Shown: piece after piece, positions 44,366 to 54,679 of the stretch
Layout: each line of letters begins with the position of its first letter
How positions within the stretch are numbered: the stretch's first letter is position 1
Source: Rosettibacter primus
Lineage (GTDB): Bacteria; Bacteroidota; Ignavibacteria; Ignavibacteriales; Melioribacteraceae
DNA: 64,000 nt
Reading direction: 5' to 3'
Assembly: GCF_036860675.1 (NCBI RefSeq)
Contig: NZ_JAYKGK010000006.1
Span: forward strand, 62,001 to 126,000
Translations under genes and position numbers: made by a program
Notes under the pieces: generated by a model
Seen by the model: only the letters and a program-made list of their open reading frames with translations
What the model was told of the DNA's origin: nothing
Database searches by the model: none

Positions 44366-47116
44366 TTATCTTTGATTCATTAACTTACTTTCAATAATAA
44401 TTTTTGCTTCTTTTAATCCTTCAGCTTTAGCAGTAATTTTTATTTTGCCATCTTCATTATATTTAGAACGAACAATTGCTAAAGCATATCCATTAAATGC
44501 TCTGCGAACATGTAAAGGAAATGGTGTCATGTCTGTTGGGTCTCCATTATCAGTTGCAACTATTTCACCAGGTCCTTCTATCTCAAATTTAATTTCATTT
44601 GATGCAGTCGGTACAATAATCCCATTTTTATCTAATACTTTAAGTGTTATAAATGATAAATCTTCTCCATTTGCTTTTATGATTTTTCTATCTGCTTCTA
44701 AATTTAATTGAGCGGGTTCTAAAGAAGTTCGAACGATATCTTTAGCCCAAACTTTGCCATTTTTATAAGCAATTACCTTTAATTCACCCGGTTCATATTT
44801 TACATCGTCCCAACGCAGACGATATTCATACTGTCCTTTTTTCTTTTTGCCAAGTGATTTGCCATTAAGAAATAATTCTGCTTCGTCACCTGATGTAAAA
44901 ACATGAACTGGTGTAATTTTTCCAATTCTGTCAGGCCAATTCCAATGCGGTAAAATATGAGCCATTGGGAGTTCGGGTCTCCAATATGATTGATATAAAT
45001 AGAAACGATCCTTCTTAAATCCCGCTAAGTCAATAATTCCAAAATATGAACTTCGTGATTCATAATAAGGGGTTGGTTCACCAAGATAATCCCAGCCGCT
45101 CCATACAAATCCACCGGCTACAAAAGGATGCTGGTCAAGAGTAGCAAAAACCTTATCAGCTGATGAACCGAAATCAGCAGTGTGTAATTCATAAGCACTT
45201 ACATATCTTTTATTTGAATCCCCTCCTAAACTGTCGCTTACAGGTGCACTGATACCACTATACACTGGGAAAAGATAAGTGCCGCGGCTACTCAATGCTG
45301 CTGCATTTTCGCTACTTAGTATAACTTTATCCGAAAATTTTTTGTGAAACGCCAAATAGAGTGGTTCAGTTTTTATTCCTTTTAAATGCAAATATGCTGG
45401 TGCATTTCGTATTCCTTCTCCTTGATAATTAAGACTAATTACATCCCATACTTTTGAAAAAGGCATATCTGGTTTTGCATAATTCATTGCAGCGGTTACT
45501 GGCCGAGTTGGATCTTCTTCCTTAGCAATATTTCGTAACTTTCGAGCAATAGAAGCACCTTGTTCATCTGTATATTGTTCTCCTACTTCATTTCCTACAC
45601 TCCAGATAATTACAGAAGGATGATTTCTATCTCTACGAATAAATGCTCTTAAATCCTGCTCATGCCATTCAGGAAAAATAAGATGAAAATCCAGAGGAGT
45701 CTTTTTTCTTTCCCAGACATCAAATATTTCATTTATAACTACAAAGCCCATCTTATCAGTTAATTCAAGAAATTCTGGAGCGGGTGGATTGTGAGCAAAA
45801 CGAATAGCATTGCAACCCATTTCACGAAGTACTTCGAGTTGACGCTCAGCTGCTCGCATATTAAATGCTGCACCTAATGCTCCAAGGTCGTGATGCAGAT
45901 TTACTCCATTAATTTTTACTTTTTTACCATTTATAAAAATGCCTTTGTCCGGATTGAATTCAATTGAACGTATGCCAAATTTTGTTTCGTAATAATCTAC
46001 AAGTTTGCTATCTACATATAATTCTGTAACTGCTACATATAAATTTGGTTTTTGGGCTGGAGGTGGCCCCCATAATTTGGGGTTCTTAATTAAAACAGAA
46101 TCTGAAATTTCAGCTGTTTTGCCTTCAGTAATTTCGAGTTTAACAGGTTTAGAACATGCCACTGCCTTTCCAACTTTTTCTCCTTTTTCATTTAGTGCAA
46201 AAATTTTTGTAACTGTTGAAACCGTAACATTATTATCCGAATCATTTTTAATTACCACTTTCAAATGAACTATTGCTGATGAAAGAGATACATTACTGGT
46301 TGTTATATAAGTACCCCAATTATTTACATGTATGGGATTAGTTTTAGACAACCATACATTTCTATAAATTCCTCCTCCAGGATACCACCGAGACGAGTTA
46401 GGAGGATTATCTAATCGAATTGCAATAATGTTTTCATCACCATAATTGATATAAGGAGTAATATCTAAATACCAGGAAGCATACCCATAAGGCCAGCCGC
46501 CTGCAAGATGACCATTTACCCAGACCATTGCATAAGACATAGCACCATCAACTTCAAGAAAGATACGTTTTTCTTTATCTTCTTCTGGAATGAAAATTTT
46601 TTTTCTATACCATGCAATACCATGACTTGGTAAACGTCCCATGCCACCACCTACTTCAGCATCCTTTCCTTCTAAAAATGGTCCTTTAATAGCCCAATCA
46701 TGTGGCAGATTAACTTCTTCCCATGATCTATCATCGTAATTTTTTAATAAAAATGGGAAATCACCACCAGGATTGCCTGCAGGTTTTTTATAATGTTTAG
46801 AAGTATCTTTTATAAACTCATTCCCTGTTGGTAATATCCAGGGTTTAAGAACCATTTTATTAACATTCACAATTTGAGCTTCAGTCGGAATTTCATCTGC
46901 AGGTTTATTATCATCGTAATTTTTTATATCAGGCCTCACGTCGTATATTAAGCTATCGGCACAATCGAGTGATTCATACTTATAAAAACGCCACCCATTA
47001 TTAATTAGAATTTTTTGTCGAACTTGATTTATACTTTTATCAAACCGCTGTTGTGAATATGTTGAGGAAAAAATAAATATTGCCAATAAAAGCTGAGAAA
47101 TAATTTTAGCAACCAT
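44366..47116 (-). CDS. GH2 glycoside hydrolase (beta-galactosidase-like)
   Basis: A 916-residue secreted enzyme with signal peptide 'LLLAIFIFSSTYSQ'. The sugar-binding jelly roll includes 'NLPHDWAIKGPF' and 'GWPYGYASWYLDITPYI'. The barrel contains 'GCNAIRFAHNPPAPEFLELTDKMG', the acid/base Glu510 in 'IIWSVGNEVGEQ' and the nucleophile Glu603 in 'VILSSENAA'. Further Ig-like domains (DUF4982 and a bacterial Ig-type) close the protein. Substrate could be beta-galactosides, beta-mannosides or side chains of xylan. There is no T9SS tail, so it is probably periplasmic. Confidence 0.92.
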   Translation of the reverse strand: MVAKIISQLLLAIFIFSSTYSQQRFDKSINQVRQKILINNGWRFYKYESLDCADSLIYDVRPDIKNYDDNKPADEIPTEAQIVNVNKMVLKPWILPTGNEFIKDTSKHYKKPAGNPGGDFPFLLKNYDDRSWEEVNLPHDWAIKGPFLEGKDAEVGGGMGRLPSHGIAWYRKKIFIPEEDKEKRIFLEVDGAMSYAMVWVNGHLAGGWPYGYASWYLDITPYINYGDENIIAIRLDNPPNSSRWYPGGGIYRNVWLSKTNPIHVNNWGTYITTSNVSLSSAIVHLKVVIKNDSDNNVTVSTVTKIFALNEKGEKVGKAVACSKPVKLEITEGKTAEISDSVLIKNPKLWGPPPAQKPNLYVAVTELYVDSKLVDYYETKFGIRSIEFNPDKGIFINGKKVKINGVNLHHDLGALGAAFNMRAAERQLEVLREMGCNAIRFAHNPPAPEFLELTDKMGFVVINEIFDVWERKKTPLDFHLIFPEWHEQDLRAFIRRDRNHPSVIIWSVGNEVGEQYTDEQGASIARKLRNIAKEEDPTRPVTAAMNYAKPDMPFSKVWDVISLNYQGEGIRNAPAYLHLKGIKTEPLYLAFHKKFSDKVILSSENAAALSSRGTYLFPVYSGISAPVSDSLGGDSNKRYVSAYELHTADFGSSADKVFATLDQHPFVAGGFVWSGWDYLGEPTPYYESRSSYFGIIDLAGFKKDRFYLYQSYWRPELPMAHILPHWNWPDRIGKITPVHVFTSGDEAELFLNGKSLGKKKKGQYEYRLRWDDVKYEPGELKVIAYKNGKVWAKDIVRTSLEPAQLNLEADRKIIKANGEDLSFITLKVLDKNGIIVPTASNEIKFEIEGPGEIVATDNGDPTDMTPFPLHVRRAFNGYALAIVRSKYNEDGKIKITAKAEGLKEAKIIIESKLMNQR

Positions 47117-47227
47117 TTTAATACAAGTATAGTTTTTTATTTTTATGCTTGAAGTACCAGTTATGAATTGTATTAACTAAAAAACTTTTAGGAATCATAG
47201 TACCAAAGAAAATACTTCATTAGTAAA

Positions 47228-48796
47228 TTATTTTTGAATTATTAATTTCCTGTTAAAAATTTTATTGTCTGCTCTTAATTGATAGAAATAAATACCACTT
47301 GCAATATTAGAAGCATTAAAAATTATTGAATAGGTACCAGGATTTTTTTGTTCGTTCACGAGAGTTTTAATTTTTCTCCCAAGTAAATCATAAACTGTTA
47401 AAGATACATTTACATTTTTATCTATACTATAACGAATTACTGTAGATGAATTAAAAGGATTAGGGTAATTCTGGAATAAATAAAATTCAGTTTTTATAAT
47501 ATTGTCATCAACAGAAAGAATTTTATCTCCAGTAGTAAACTTAACTGCCGTTGTAAATTCACTTTCTCCATATGAATTAATTGCTTTTACACGCCAGTAA
47601 TAAGAACTGTTTGCTTCAAGCGGTTTTAAATTAATAAGAGTATCTTTAACTAGTGTATCGATTTCTATTCTGATAAAACTATTATACTTAGATACCTGAA
47701 TTTGATAAGATTCAGCTCTTAAAGATTTTTTCCATATCAATGTTGCATTTCTAAAAACATTAGTAGAGTCAACCGGGGAGAGCAAAATTGGTTGAATTGG
47801 AACATTAACATATTGCTTAAGCCACTGCATTGCTGCTCTTTCATCATTGTTTGATAAAATTAAATAAGTATAAGGATGGGCTGACCAGACATCTCCTTGA
47901 ATATAACCCCAGAATGTTATTCCTTTAACTTGAGGATGAGACCAGAAAATTGGGAAATAAATTTTATATTGTTCAAGCTGGGCCTGGTCATTAAATTCAT
48001 CAATATCAAATTCTGTAATGTAAATTGGAAGACCTGTAGCAGATAGTCTTTCAAGATTGGATTTTATAGTATTGATGTTATAAACATACTTATTAGTTGT
48101 TGCATCTGTTTCGCTACGAAACTCAAAATAATGTCCTTGTATTCCAATGCCGTCAATCAAATTTCGGCTTTTTAATAATTCAATTAATTTAATATAGTTA
48201 GTTGTAGTTGTATTATCGTGGAGAACATTATATTCATTCAATAAAAGTTGAGAAGATGAAGAACAATATTTTCTTGCTAATTCAAAAGCACGAATTACCC
48301 AATCCCAGCCAGTTGAACCATTTCCACCAAGTGCTTCTTTGTATGAAGGTGGTGCATGAAAAGGTTCATTAACTACATCAACGAGTGCCATTTTAGGATA
48401 TCTTTCACCAATAGCTTTAATCCAGTTTTCTACTGCCTGACGTTGCTGAGATGTATCGAGAGATTTAATCCATGAAGGTTCCTGCTGTCCCCACACTAAA
48501 GTATGTTCTTTAAATAGTAACCCTCTATTTACAGCAAAATTATAAATCTTATCTAAGTTAGTCCAATTATACACTCCACGAATAGGTTCTACTGAACCCC
48601 ATTTGCCGTCATTTCCAGGAGTAACTTGATTCCAGTATTTATCAAAATTACGCCATATGTAACTGCTGGTTCCAGCACCAAGAAATTTTTCTTTTCCTTC
48701 AGCAAGCGGTTGACTTAATATTCTTTGATTAATTATTAAAAAGAAAAATAAAATAAAATTGTTTATTAGGATTTTTTTTGTTCTATATGAAATCAT
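47228..48796 (-). CDS. GH10 endo-xylanase with FnIII and T9SS domains
   Basis: A second secreted GH10 enzyme, 522 residues. The signal is in the first 29 residues. The barrel shows 'FKEHTLVWGQQEPSW', acid/base Glu144 in 'VDVVNEPFHAPP' and nucleophile Glu262 in 'PIYITEFDIDEF'. A fibronectin III-like module (about 340-425, 'SYYWRVKAINSYGESEFTT') and a T9SS sorting domain ('QNYPNPFNSSTVIRYSI' to 'GIYFYQLRADNK') follow. Its catalytic domain differs clearly from the GH10 at 38620, so the two are not a recent duplication. Confidence 0.93.
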   Translation of the reverse strand: MISYRTKKILINNFILFFFLIINQRILSQPLAEGKEKFLGAGTSSYIWRNFDKYWNQVTPGNDGKWGSVEPIRGVYNWTNLDKIYNFAVNRGLLFKEHTLVWGQQEPSWIKSLDTSQQRQAVENWIKAIGERYPKMALVDVVNEPFHAPPSYKEALGGNGSTGWDWVIRAFELARKYCSSSSQLLLNEYNVLHDNTTTTNYIKLIELLKSRNLIDGIGIQGHYFEFRSETDATTNKYVYNINTIKSNLERLSATGLPIYITEFDIDEFNDQAQLEQYKIYFPIFWSHPQVKGITFWGYIQGDVWSAHPYTYLILSNNDERAAMQWLKQYVNVPIQPILLSPVDSTNVFRNATLIWKKSLRAESYQIQVSKYNSFIRIEIDTLVKDTLINLKPLEANSSYYWRVKAINSYGESEFTTAVKFTTGDKILSVDDNIIKTEFYLFQNYPNPFNSSTVIRYSIDKNVNVSLTVYDLLGRKIKTLVNEQKNPGTYSIIFNASNIASGIYFYQLRADNKIFNRKLIIQK

Positions 48797-48838
48797 TTTT
48801 AATCAATATCAAGTATTAAGTATAAAAGTGAAATTAAA

Positions 48839-48866
48839 ATACAGCCCGCATAGAAGCGGGCTGTAT
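48839..48866 (-). terminator. Rho-independent terminator after the four-repeat protein
   Basis: An 11-bp GC-rich stem (ATACAGCCCGC, 48839-48849, with its complement at 48856-48866) and a 6-nt loop. On the minus strand it is followed by TTTTAATTT. It lies 31 bp downstream of the 1283-residue gene, so the upstream half of the xylan locus may end here or be attenuated before the enzyme genes. Confidence 0.8.
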
Positions 48867-48896
48867 AGATAAAATTAAAAGTTGAAAAGCAAATGA

Positions 48897-51800
48897 TTAT
48901 TTCATAAGTATCAATTTTTTAACACTTACAAAATCACCAGCTTTCAGTGAATAGAAGTAGACACCAGAAGAAAGATTAGAAGCATCAAAGTTAACTTTGT
49001 AATATCCTGCATTCAGATTGTCGTTAACTAATTCAGCAACTTCTCTTCCTAATACATCATAGACAACAAGTTTAACATTTTCATTCTTTGGCAAACCAAA
49101 TTCAATTGTAGTAGATGGATTGAATGGATTTGGATAATTCTGGCTAAGAACATAATCTGTAGGAATTTCTCCGGCAGCTAATTCTCTTACAGAAACAATC
49201 GAATCTGGTACAACAATCGGTGCGCCCATATCAACTTGAACATCATATAGATTAAGTTTAACAGCATTAGCAAGATTACTGAGTGCAAAATTAATGCTGT
49301 TTATTTTCTTTACACTGCTCTTATTATCTAAAATAATTCCACCAAAATTATATGAGCCACCTTCTTTACTAATCAAGAAACGAACTTCGGTTTTACCAGA
49401 TTCTTTTGGCTGGATAGAGAATGCAAAGTTATACATTCCTGCTGTAGCTACAGCGTTCTTTGGTTTTTGACGAATATCTGAAATCACATAATTATCTGCA
49501 CCAAGAGTTTCGAGCCATGTATTATTAACAATAACTCCTACAGTTCCTTTGCTGGTTCCATCACCCCAGGAAGTCAAATCATTCTTACCACTATGAGGAA
49601 TAAATAGATAACCAGTGTTGATGGCTTCTGAACCACTCCATTCATATCCATTTTCAGTTTGATTGAGTCTACCTGGATTTGGATTATAAGTTAATCCAAT
49701 TCTAAGAGATGACCAGCCTTCGAAACCACCGCCGATTAATTCCATTTTACCTGTAACAATCAATGCTTTTTTAGTTGTTAAGTCAATAGGATCATAGAAT
49801 CCACCTCTTATAGCTGACCAACCAAATGATTTTCTATCACCTGAAATTGTAGCATTCCCAATAACATCACCTGGGGTTAATTTCCAGCCACCTGTTTTTG
49901 CACCAATAAATCCCCAGCTCTCAACATAATAAGCCTGCCATGGAGCTTCAGGAACAACTACTGGATCTCCCATATCAACCTGAACATCTTCTAAATACAT
50001 TCCTGTTATAGGATTACTTGAATTCAAGGAGAAGCATACACCATTAAATGTTGGAGCTATAGTTGTTGTATCAATGAGAGTTCCACCCCACCAATAACTG
50101 TTGTCTTCTTTAACAATATAGAATCTTAATTCTTTTGTTCCGTCTGCTTTTGGTTGAACTGAAATTGCAAAATTATACGTCCCTTTGCTAAATCTTGCAC
50201 CTGATGGTTTTTGGTATACAGGACCTAACGACAAATTATTCCCGAAAGTACTAATCCAGTTACCATTTCTAACAACACCGACATGACCTGCCCCTCCAGC
50301 TGCCCAGCTTGGCAGTTCATTAGCATCACTTTGAGGTGTTAACAAATATCCTCTTGCATAATTTTCTCTACCTGTCCAGGATGCATCAGGTGTCCCTTTG
50401 TTCTGAAGTGTTTTTGCACTATCATGATAAAAGATACCATATCTCAAAGCACTCCATGTATTGGGGTCAGCTCCTTCAAATCTAATTTTTCCTGTTACAA
50501 TAACAGCTTTTTTAAGTGTAGCAGTTACAGGTTCTAAGAATCCACCACGAATAGATGACCATACACCACCAGTAGTAATTCCTGAACTACCGGCTTTTGC
50601 TTTTATGCCTGCATTACCTACTACATCTCCTGGAACAAATTCTGCTGTTGAACTAAATCTTACAAATTTACCCCAGTTTTCAATGTAGTAAGCCTGCCAT
50701 GGAGCTTCTGGGACTTCGATTGGAGCGCCCATATCAACCATTACATCTTCCAGGTACATTCCTTTCAGTGGATTATTTTCAGCACCATTTCCACCATTTA
50801 ATCCAAAGCAAATACCATTAAATGTTGCAGGTATCCAGGTTGTATCAGTAAATGTTCCACCCCACCAGTAGCTATTATCTTCTTTAATAATATAGAATCT
50901 TAATTCTTTTGTTCCATTTGCTTTTGGTTGAACTGAAATTGCAAAATTATATGTTCCTGCGTTAAATATTGCCCCTGATGGTTTTTGGGTAACAACACCT
51001 AATGATAAATTATTTCCAAAAGTACTAATCCAATTACTATTTCTTACTACACCAAGCATACCTGCACCACCAGCAGCCCAACTCGGTAATTCATTTGCAC
51101 CGCTATGCGGAATTAATAAGTATCCTTTTGCATATGTTTCTTTTCCAGACCATGCTGCATCTGGAGTATTAGCATTTTGTAAAACACCTGCACTATCGTG
51201 CTGGAATAAACCCATTCTCAGACCACTCCATGTACTTGGACCTGCCCCTTCAAATCTAATTTTTCCTTTAACTATAATTGCTTTTGTAAGTGTAGCAGTA
51301 ATAGGTTCTTTAAATGCACCTCTAATTACAGTCCAACCTTGATTGCTTGGTATTTGACCGCCGTCTTTACCTTTTACACCTGCATTACCTACAACATCCC
51401 CTGGAACAAACTCAGCCGTAGGGCTAAATCTTACAAACTTACCCCAATCTTCAAGATAATAAGCCTGCCATGGAGCTTCAGGGACAGTAATTGGATTTCC
51501 AAGTTCTACTCTAACTCCATATAATTTGAAAGCTTTCATTTTGGTTGTAATACCATCACCAACACCAAAACATATACCATTAAACTTTGTAGAGACTTTT
51601 TCAGAATCAATTACAGTACCACCGAACCAATATTTTTTATCAACATGATACATATACCAACGAATTTCGTTTGTTCCATCTGGTAATGGACGTACAGAGA
51701 TGGCAAAATCATATTTACCAGCAGCAATTTCAGCAAGGGCAGGTTTTTGAGTAATTATAGCTAAAGGTTTCCCATTATTAGTCCATGTACTGTTCCAACC

Positions 51801-52748
51801 TCCGCCTCCATTAACTGTCCATATCGTTCCTGCTCCACCAGCTCCATTTGCAATATCAGTACCAGCTGAACGTGGAGTAAATTGATAACCATAATGAACA
51901 CCAGTACCTGTCCATCTTGCAGAATCAGTATATTGTTTAATTAATTGTCCTTCATCTGTCCAATAAGTTAAAGCATATCTTAAAGGAACATAACTTGCAC
52001 CTGGACCATCACCCTCATATTCAAATTGGCCAGAAACTACAATTGCCTTTTCGGTTGTAGCTTCAATAGTTCTTCCAAAGCCACCACGAATTGTTGCCCA
52101 TTTTGGTGGAGGACCATCTGCACCCATACCAGCGTTGCCAGGAGGAGTATCTTGTCTATTTAAAATTGGCCAGCCATCACCTCTTGAAGGTGTTGAACCC
52201 CATAATGTTACAAACGATGGATCTGGCATTCTTGTTACTATAATTTTATCAACCCAGATAGTAGTATTATCATTATAAGCACTGCCAAAATGTAATTTTA
52301 CTTGATTGTCAGGTACATTTTTAGTAGCTGTCATTTCATATGTAAATGTTTGAGGTGTTGTAGTTACATCTGCAGTGTCATTTAGATATTTTGTATAAGG
52401 GTCCCCTTTAATTTCAAAAAGTGCATTAATCTTTGCATTTTTACTTGCAACTGCCATAAAAGAAAGAGTATACTTATAACCAGCAACAAGGGGTAAATCA
52501 GCTACGCGTTGAACTCTCCACATTTCAACGCCGCCTTTTGTGATAGTAAGTTTGTAAGAATTAGTACCAGAAAGTTTTCCAGTATTATCAATAGCCACAG
52601 TTACACTGGTAGTTGCATTATCAATCCAGCCAGTGTTCCACTTACCATCTCCATTATCGAATTCATCAGAAAGCACTACTTCCTGTGCAAGCAGTGCTGA
52701 TGAAATCCAGAAAGTTGCTAATATTAATAGTTTTAGTTTTTTTAACAT
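48897..52748 (-). CDS. Large four-repeat glycan-binding-like protein with T9SS domain
   Basis: A 1283-residue secreted protein with no recognisable catalytic domain. Layout: signal peptide (1-22), a CBM4/9-like jelly roll (23-177), four tandem units of about 250 residues (178-421, 422-678, 679-931, 932-1180), then a T9SS domain (1200-1283). Units share 'VPEAPWQAYY', 'EFVPGDVVGNAG', 'KIRFEG', 'GTYNFAISVQP' and 'KEDNSYWWGG'. Units 2 and 3 are nearly identical over long stretches. Aromatic-rich repeats and the xylan setting suggest surface polysaccharide binding, but the repeat is not a family I know. Strong ribosome binding site (GGAGGAG); a terminator follows. Confidence 0.85.
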   Translation of the reverse strand: MLKKLKLLILATFWISSALLAQEVVLSDEFDNGDGKWNTGWIDNATTSVTVAIDNTGKLSGTNSYKLTITKGGVEMWRVQRVADLPLVAGYKYTLSFMAVASKNAKINALFEIKGDPYTKYLNDTADVTTTPQTFTYEMTATKNVPDNQVKLHFGSAYNDNTTIWVDKIIVTRMPDPSFVTLWGSTPSRGDGWPILNRQDTPPGNAGMGADGPPPKWATIRGGFGRTIEATTEKAIVVSGQFEYEGDGPGASYVPLRYALTYWTDEGQLIKQYTDSARWTGTGVHYGYQFTPRSAGTDIANGAGGAGTIWTVNGGGGWNSTWTNNGKPLAIITQKPALAEIAAGKYDFAISVRPLPDGTNEIRWYMYHVDKKYWFGGTVIDSEKVSTKFNGICFGVGDGITTKMKAFKLYGVRVELGNPITVPEAPWQAYYLEDWGKFVRFSPTAEFVPGDVVGNAGVKGKDGGQIPSNQGWTVIRGAFKEPITATLTKAIIVKGKIRFEGAGPSTWSGLRMGLFQHDSAGVLQNANTPDAAWSGKETYAKGYLLIPHSGANELPSWAAGGAGMLGVVRNSNWISTFGNNLSLGVVTQKPSGAIFNAGTYNFAISVQPKANGTKELRFYIIKEDNSYWWGGTFTDTTWIPATFNGICFGLNGGNGAENNPLKGMYLEDVMVDMGAPIEVPEAPWQAYYIENWGKFVRFSSTAEFVPGDVVGNAGIKAKAGSSGITTGGVWSSIRGGFLEPVTATLKKAVIVTGKIRFEGADPNTWSALRYGIFYHDSAKTLQNKGTPDASWTGRENYARGYLLTPQSDANELPSWAAGGAGHVGVVRNGNWISTFGNNLSLGPVYQKPSGARFSKGTYNFAISVQPKADGTKELRFYIVKEDNSYWWGGTLIDTTTIAPTFNGVCFSLNSSNPITGMYLEDVQVDMGDPVVVPEAPWQAYYVESWGFIGAKTGGWKLTPGDVIGNATISGDRKSFGWSAIRGGFYDPIDLTTKKALIVTGKMELIGGGFEGWSSLRIGLTYNPNPGRLNQTENGYEWSGSEAINTGYLFIPHSGKNDLTSWGDGTSKGTVGVIVNNTWLETLGADNYVISDIRQKPKNAVATAGMYNFAFSIQPKESGKTEVRFLISKEGGSYNFGGIILDNKSSVKKINSINFALSNLANAVKLNLYDVQVDMGAPIVVPDSIVSVRELAAGEIPTDYVLSQNYPNPFNPSTTIEFGLPKNENVKLVVYDVLGREVAELVNDNLNAGYYKVNFDASNLSSGVYFYSLKAGDFVSVKKLILMK

Positions 52749-52818
52749 ATTTTTTCTCCTCCTGATTTTTTAGAGAAATTTTTATTTATTAAATAAAGAA
52801 CAACAACCTGTATCTTAA

Positions 52819-54630
52819 TTATTTTATTAATACAAGTTTCTTTGTAATCGATACATTTTCAGATTCTAAGCGATACATATAAACACCACTAGATAAATTA
52901 GAAGCATCAAATGTAGCTACATAATTACCTGCATTTTGATTACCTTCAAAAATTGTAGCAACTTCCTGTCCTAAAAGATTATATACTTTTAATGTTACAA
53001 AACCGGCTTTTGGAATTGAATACTTAATATTTGTTACAGGATTGAATGGATTAGGATAATTTTGATCAAGAACGTAATTATTTGGTAATGCCCCTGGTAA
53101 TTCTTTTACACTGCTTGGATTAGGAGACCCATAATTAAGCCAGTTATTTATTGTTTCCCACTCTTTTGCACGTTGATTAGCTTTCCATTGTTCATATTTA
53201 TCCGGGAACCAATTCAAATCTCCGAGCGGATACCCACCCATAGCTGCAGTCAATAGTTCAGAATCCGTATAAGCTAAATTTTCTGGCAATGGCCAAATTT
53301 GTTTAAATCCAGCTTCAGGTTCATAAGACCAATCAATATCAGCATTATTCCACCATTTATACATAATGAATTGTTTTGCAGCATCCAAATTAGTTGCAGG
53401 CACAATAAAATTAGGGTCTTTGTTATAAATAGTTTGCCAGTCAACATTAATAGTCTTAAATACTTTATTGCCATTTGCATCAACAGAGTCAATAAATCTA
53501 ATTTCATTTTCACCTAACATTGGGGCAGGATTGAATAACAACATCTGCTCTCTATTTCTTATACGTTCTTTGCTCCAATCACTGCTTTTGTACCAATCAA
53601 GCATCCAATCCTGATATGCATAATTAATATTTCCTATAAATATTTTTCTGTCGAAATCTGTGAAATCAACCTGAAAACCAAACGAATCAACAGGTGTAAT
53701 TCCATTAATTAAACCGCCACCAGGAGAATTACACTTGCCAGCAAGGAAATCATTATATGTCATACCTGAGGGACATACATCATAAGCACGATATCCATAC
53801 ATATAAGGATTAATAAAGAGTGAATTTGTTATTACTGCATTTCTAATCCAACCTGCTGACTGGAATACCCACTCAATTGTATTTAATACAGTGCAATGAT
53901 TTATATAAACATTATCGCTATATTCATTTCCCTCTTGCATAATAAGTCGACTTAGATTTGTAAAAGTACAATTCTCGAAGAACAGAGTATCATAATGCCA
54001 GCCGGAACTCTGATAAGGGAATGATACTGCTCTTCCGTAATATCTAAAATGATTATCTGAATTATTTCTCCAGTAACAATTAGTAAATTTACCCACAAAA
54101 TGATCAGCTTTGACGCAAATTGCCCCTGCAGATTCAGCACCAATACCTGCATAATCAAAAAGACAGCCATCGAACTCACCTCTTTCAGGATCATTAGCAT
54201 CATTCTGATTTTCAAAGGTAATTGAGGTCATTATTTTATTACCCAAAAAGTCAGCGTAACGGAACCAGATATTTGATGCTTTAATATCACCATAACTTTG
54301 AATTATATAATCTCTAGCAATTCCTTCTTCAGTCCAAACAATTTGAGGTGGAGCACTTTCCTGTGTTTTTCCTGGTTTTGGGGCATACAGTTCCAGATTT
54401 TGTCCATGGTCTAAAAAAATACTTCTACTTAATACATATACTTCATATGGTTTTAATTTAAATACTGTGTTATTTATAGTTCCTTTTTGAATTGCATCCT
54501 CTATTGCATCATTTAAGGTACCATATTTATTTGTTTCATAGAAACCTGGAACTACTACCGTATCTTTTTTTTGAGCATAAATAAAACTGCTCAAAATAAC
54601 TATTGATAGTATTAATGTTAATTTTTTCAT
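52819..54630 (-). CDS. Secreted parallel beta-helix protein with T9SS domain
   Basis: A 603-residue protein. After the signal peptide ('LILSIVILSSFIYAQ'), residues ~25-300 form short repeated strands with aligned Asn/hydrophobic rungs ('GEFDGCLFDYAG', 'GKFTNCYWRNNSDNHFRYYG', 'LFFENCTFTNLSRLIMQEG', 'VYINHCTVLNT'), the pattern of right-handed beta-helix proteins such as pectate lyases. A non-repetitive region precedes the C-terminal T9SS domain ('QNYPNPFNPVTNIKYSI' to 'SSGVYMYRLESE'). Catalytic residues are not evident, so lyase, esterase or binding roles are all open. Good ribosome binding site (AAAGGAGT). Confidence 0.82.
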   Translation of the reverse strand: MKKLTLILSIVILSSFIYAQKKDTVVVPGFYETNKYGTLNDAIEDAIQKGTINNTVFKLKPYEVYVLSRSIFLDHGQNLELYAPKPGKTQESAPPQIVWTEEGIARDYIIQSYGDIKASNIWFRYADFLGNKIMTSITFENQNDANDPERGEFDGCLFDYAGIGAESAGAICVKADHFVGKFTNCYWRNNSDNHFRYYGRAVSFPYQSSGWHYDTLFFENCTFTNLSRLIMQEGNEYSDNVYINHCTVLNTIEWVFQSAGWIRNAVITNSLFINPYMYGYRAYDVCPSGMTYNDFLAGKCNSPGGGLINGITPVDSFGFQVDFTDFDRKIFIGNINYAYQDWMLDWYKSSDWSKERIRNREQMLLFNPAPMLGENEIRFIDSVDANGNKVFKTINVDWQTIYNKDPNFIVPATNLDAAKQFIMYKWWNNADIDWSYEPEAGFKQIWPLPENLAYTDSELLTAAMGGYPLGDLNWFPDKYEQWKANQRAKEWETINNWLNYGSPNPSSVKELPGALPNNYVLDQNYPNPFNPVTNIKYSIPKAGFVTLKVYNLLGQEVATIFEGNQNAGNYVATFDASNLSSGVYMYRLESENVSITKKLVLIK

Positions 54631-54679
54631 ATTGCACTCCTTTTTAGTGATATGTGATAAGTTATAAATTATATTAAAT

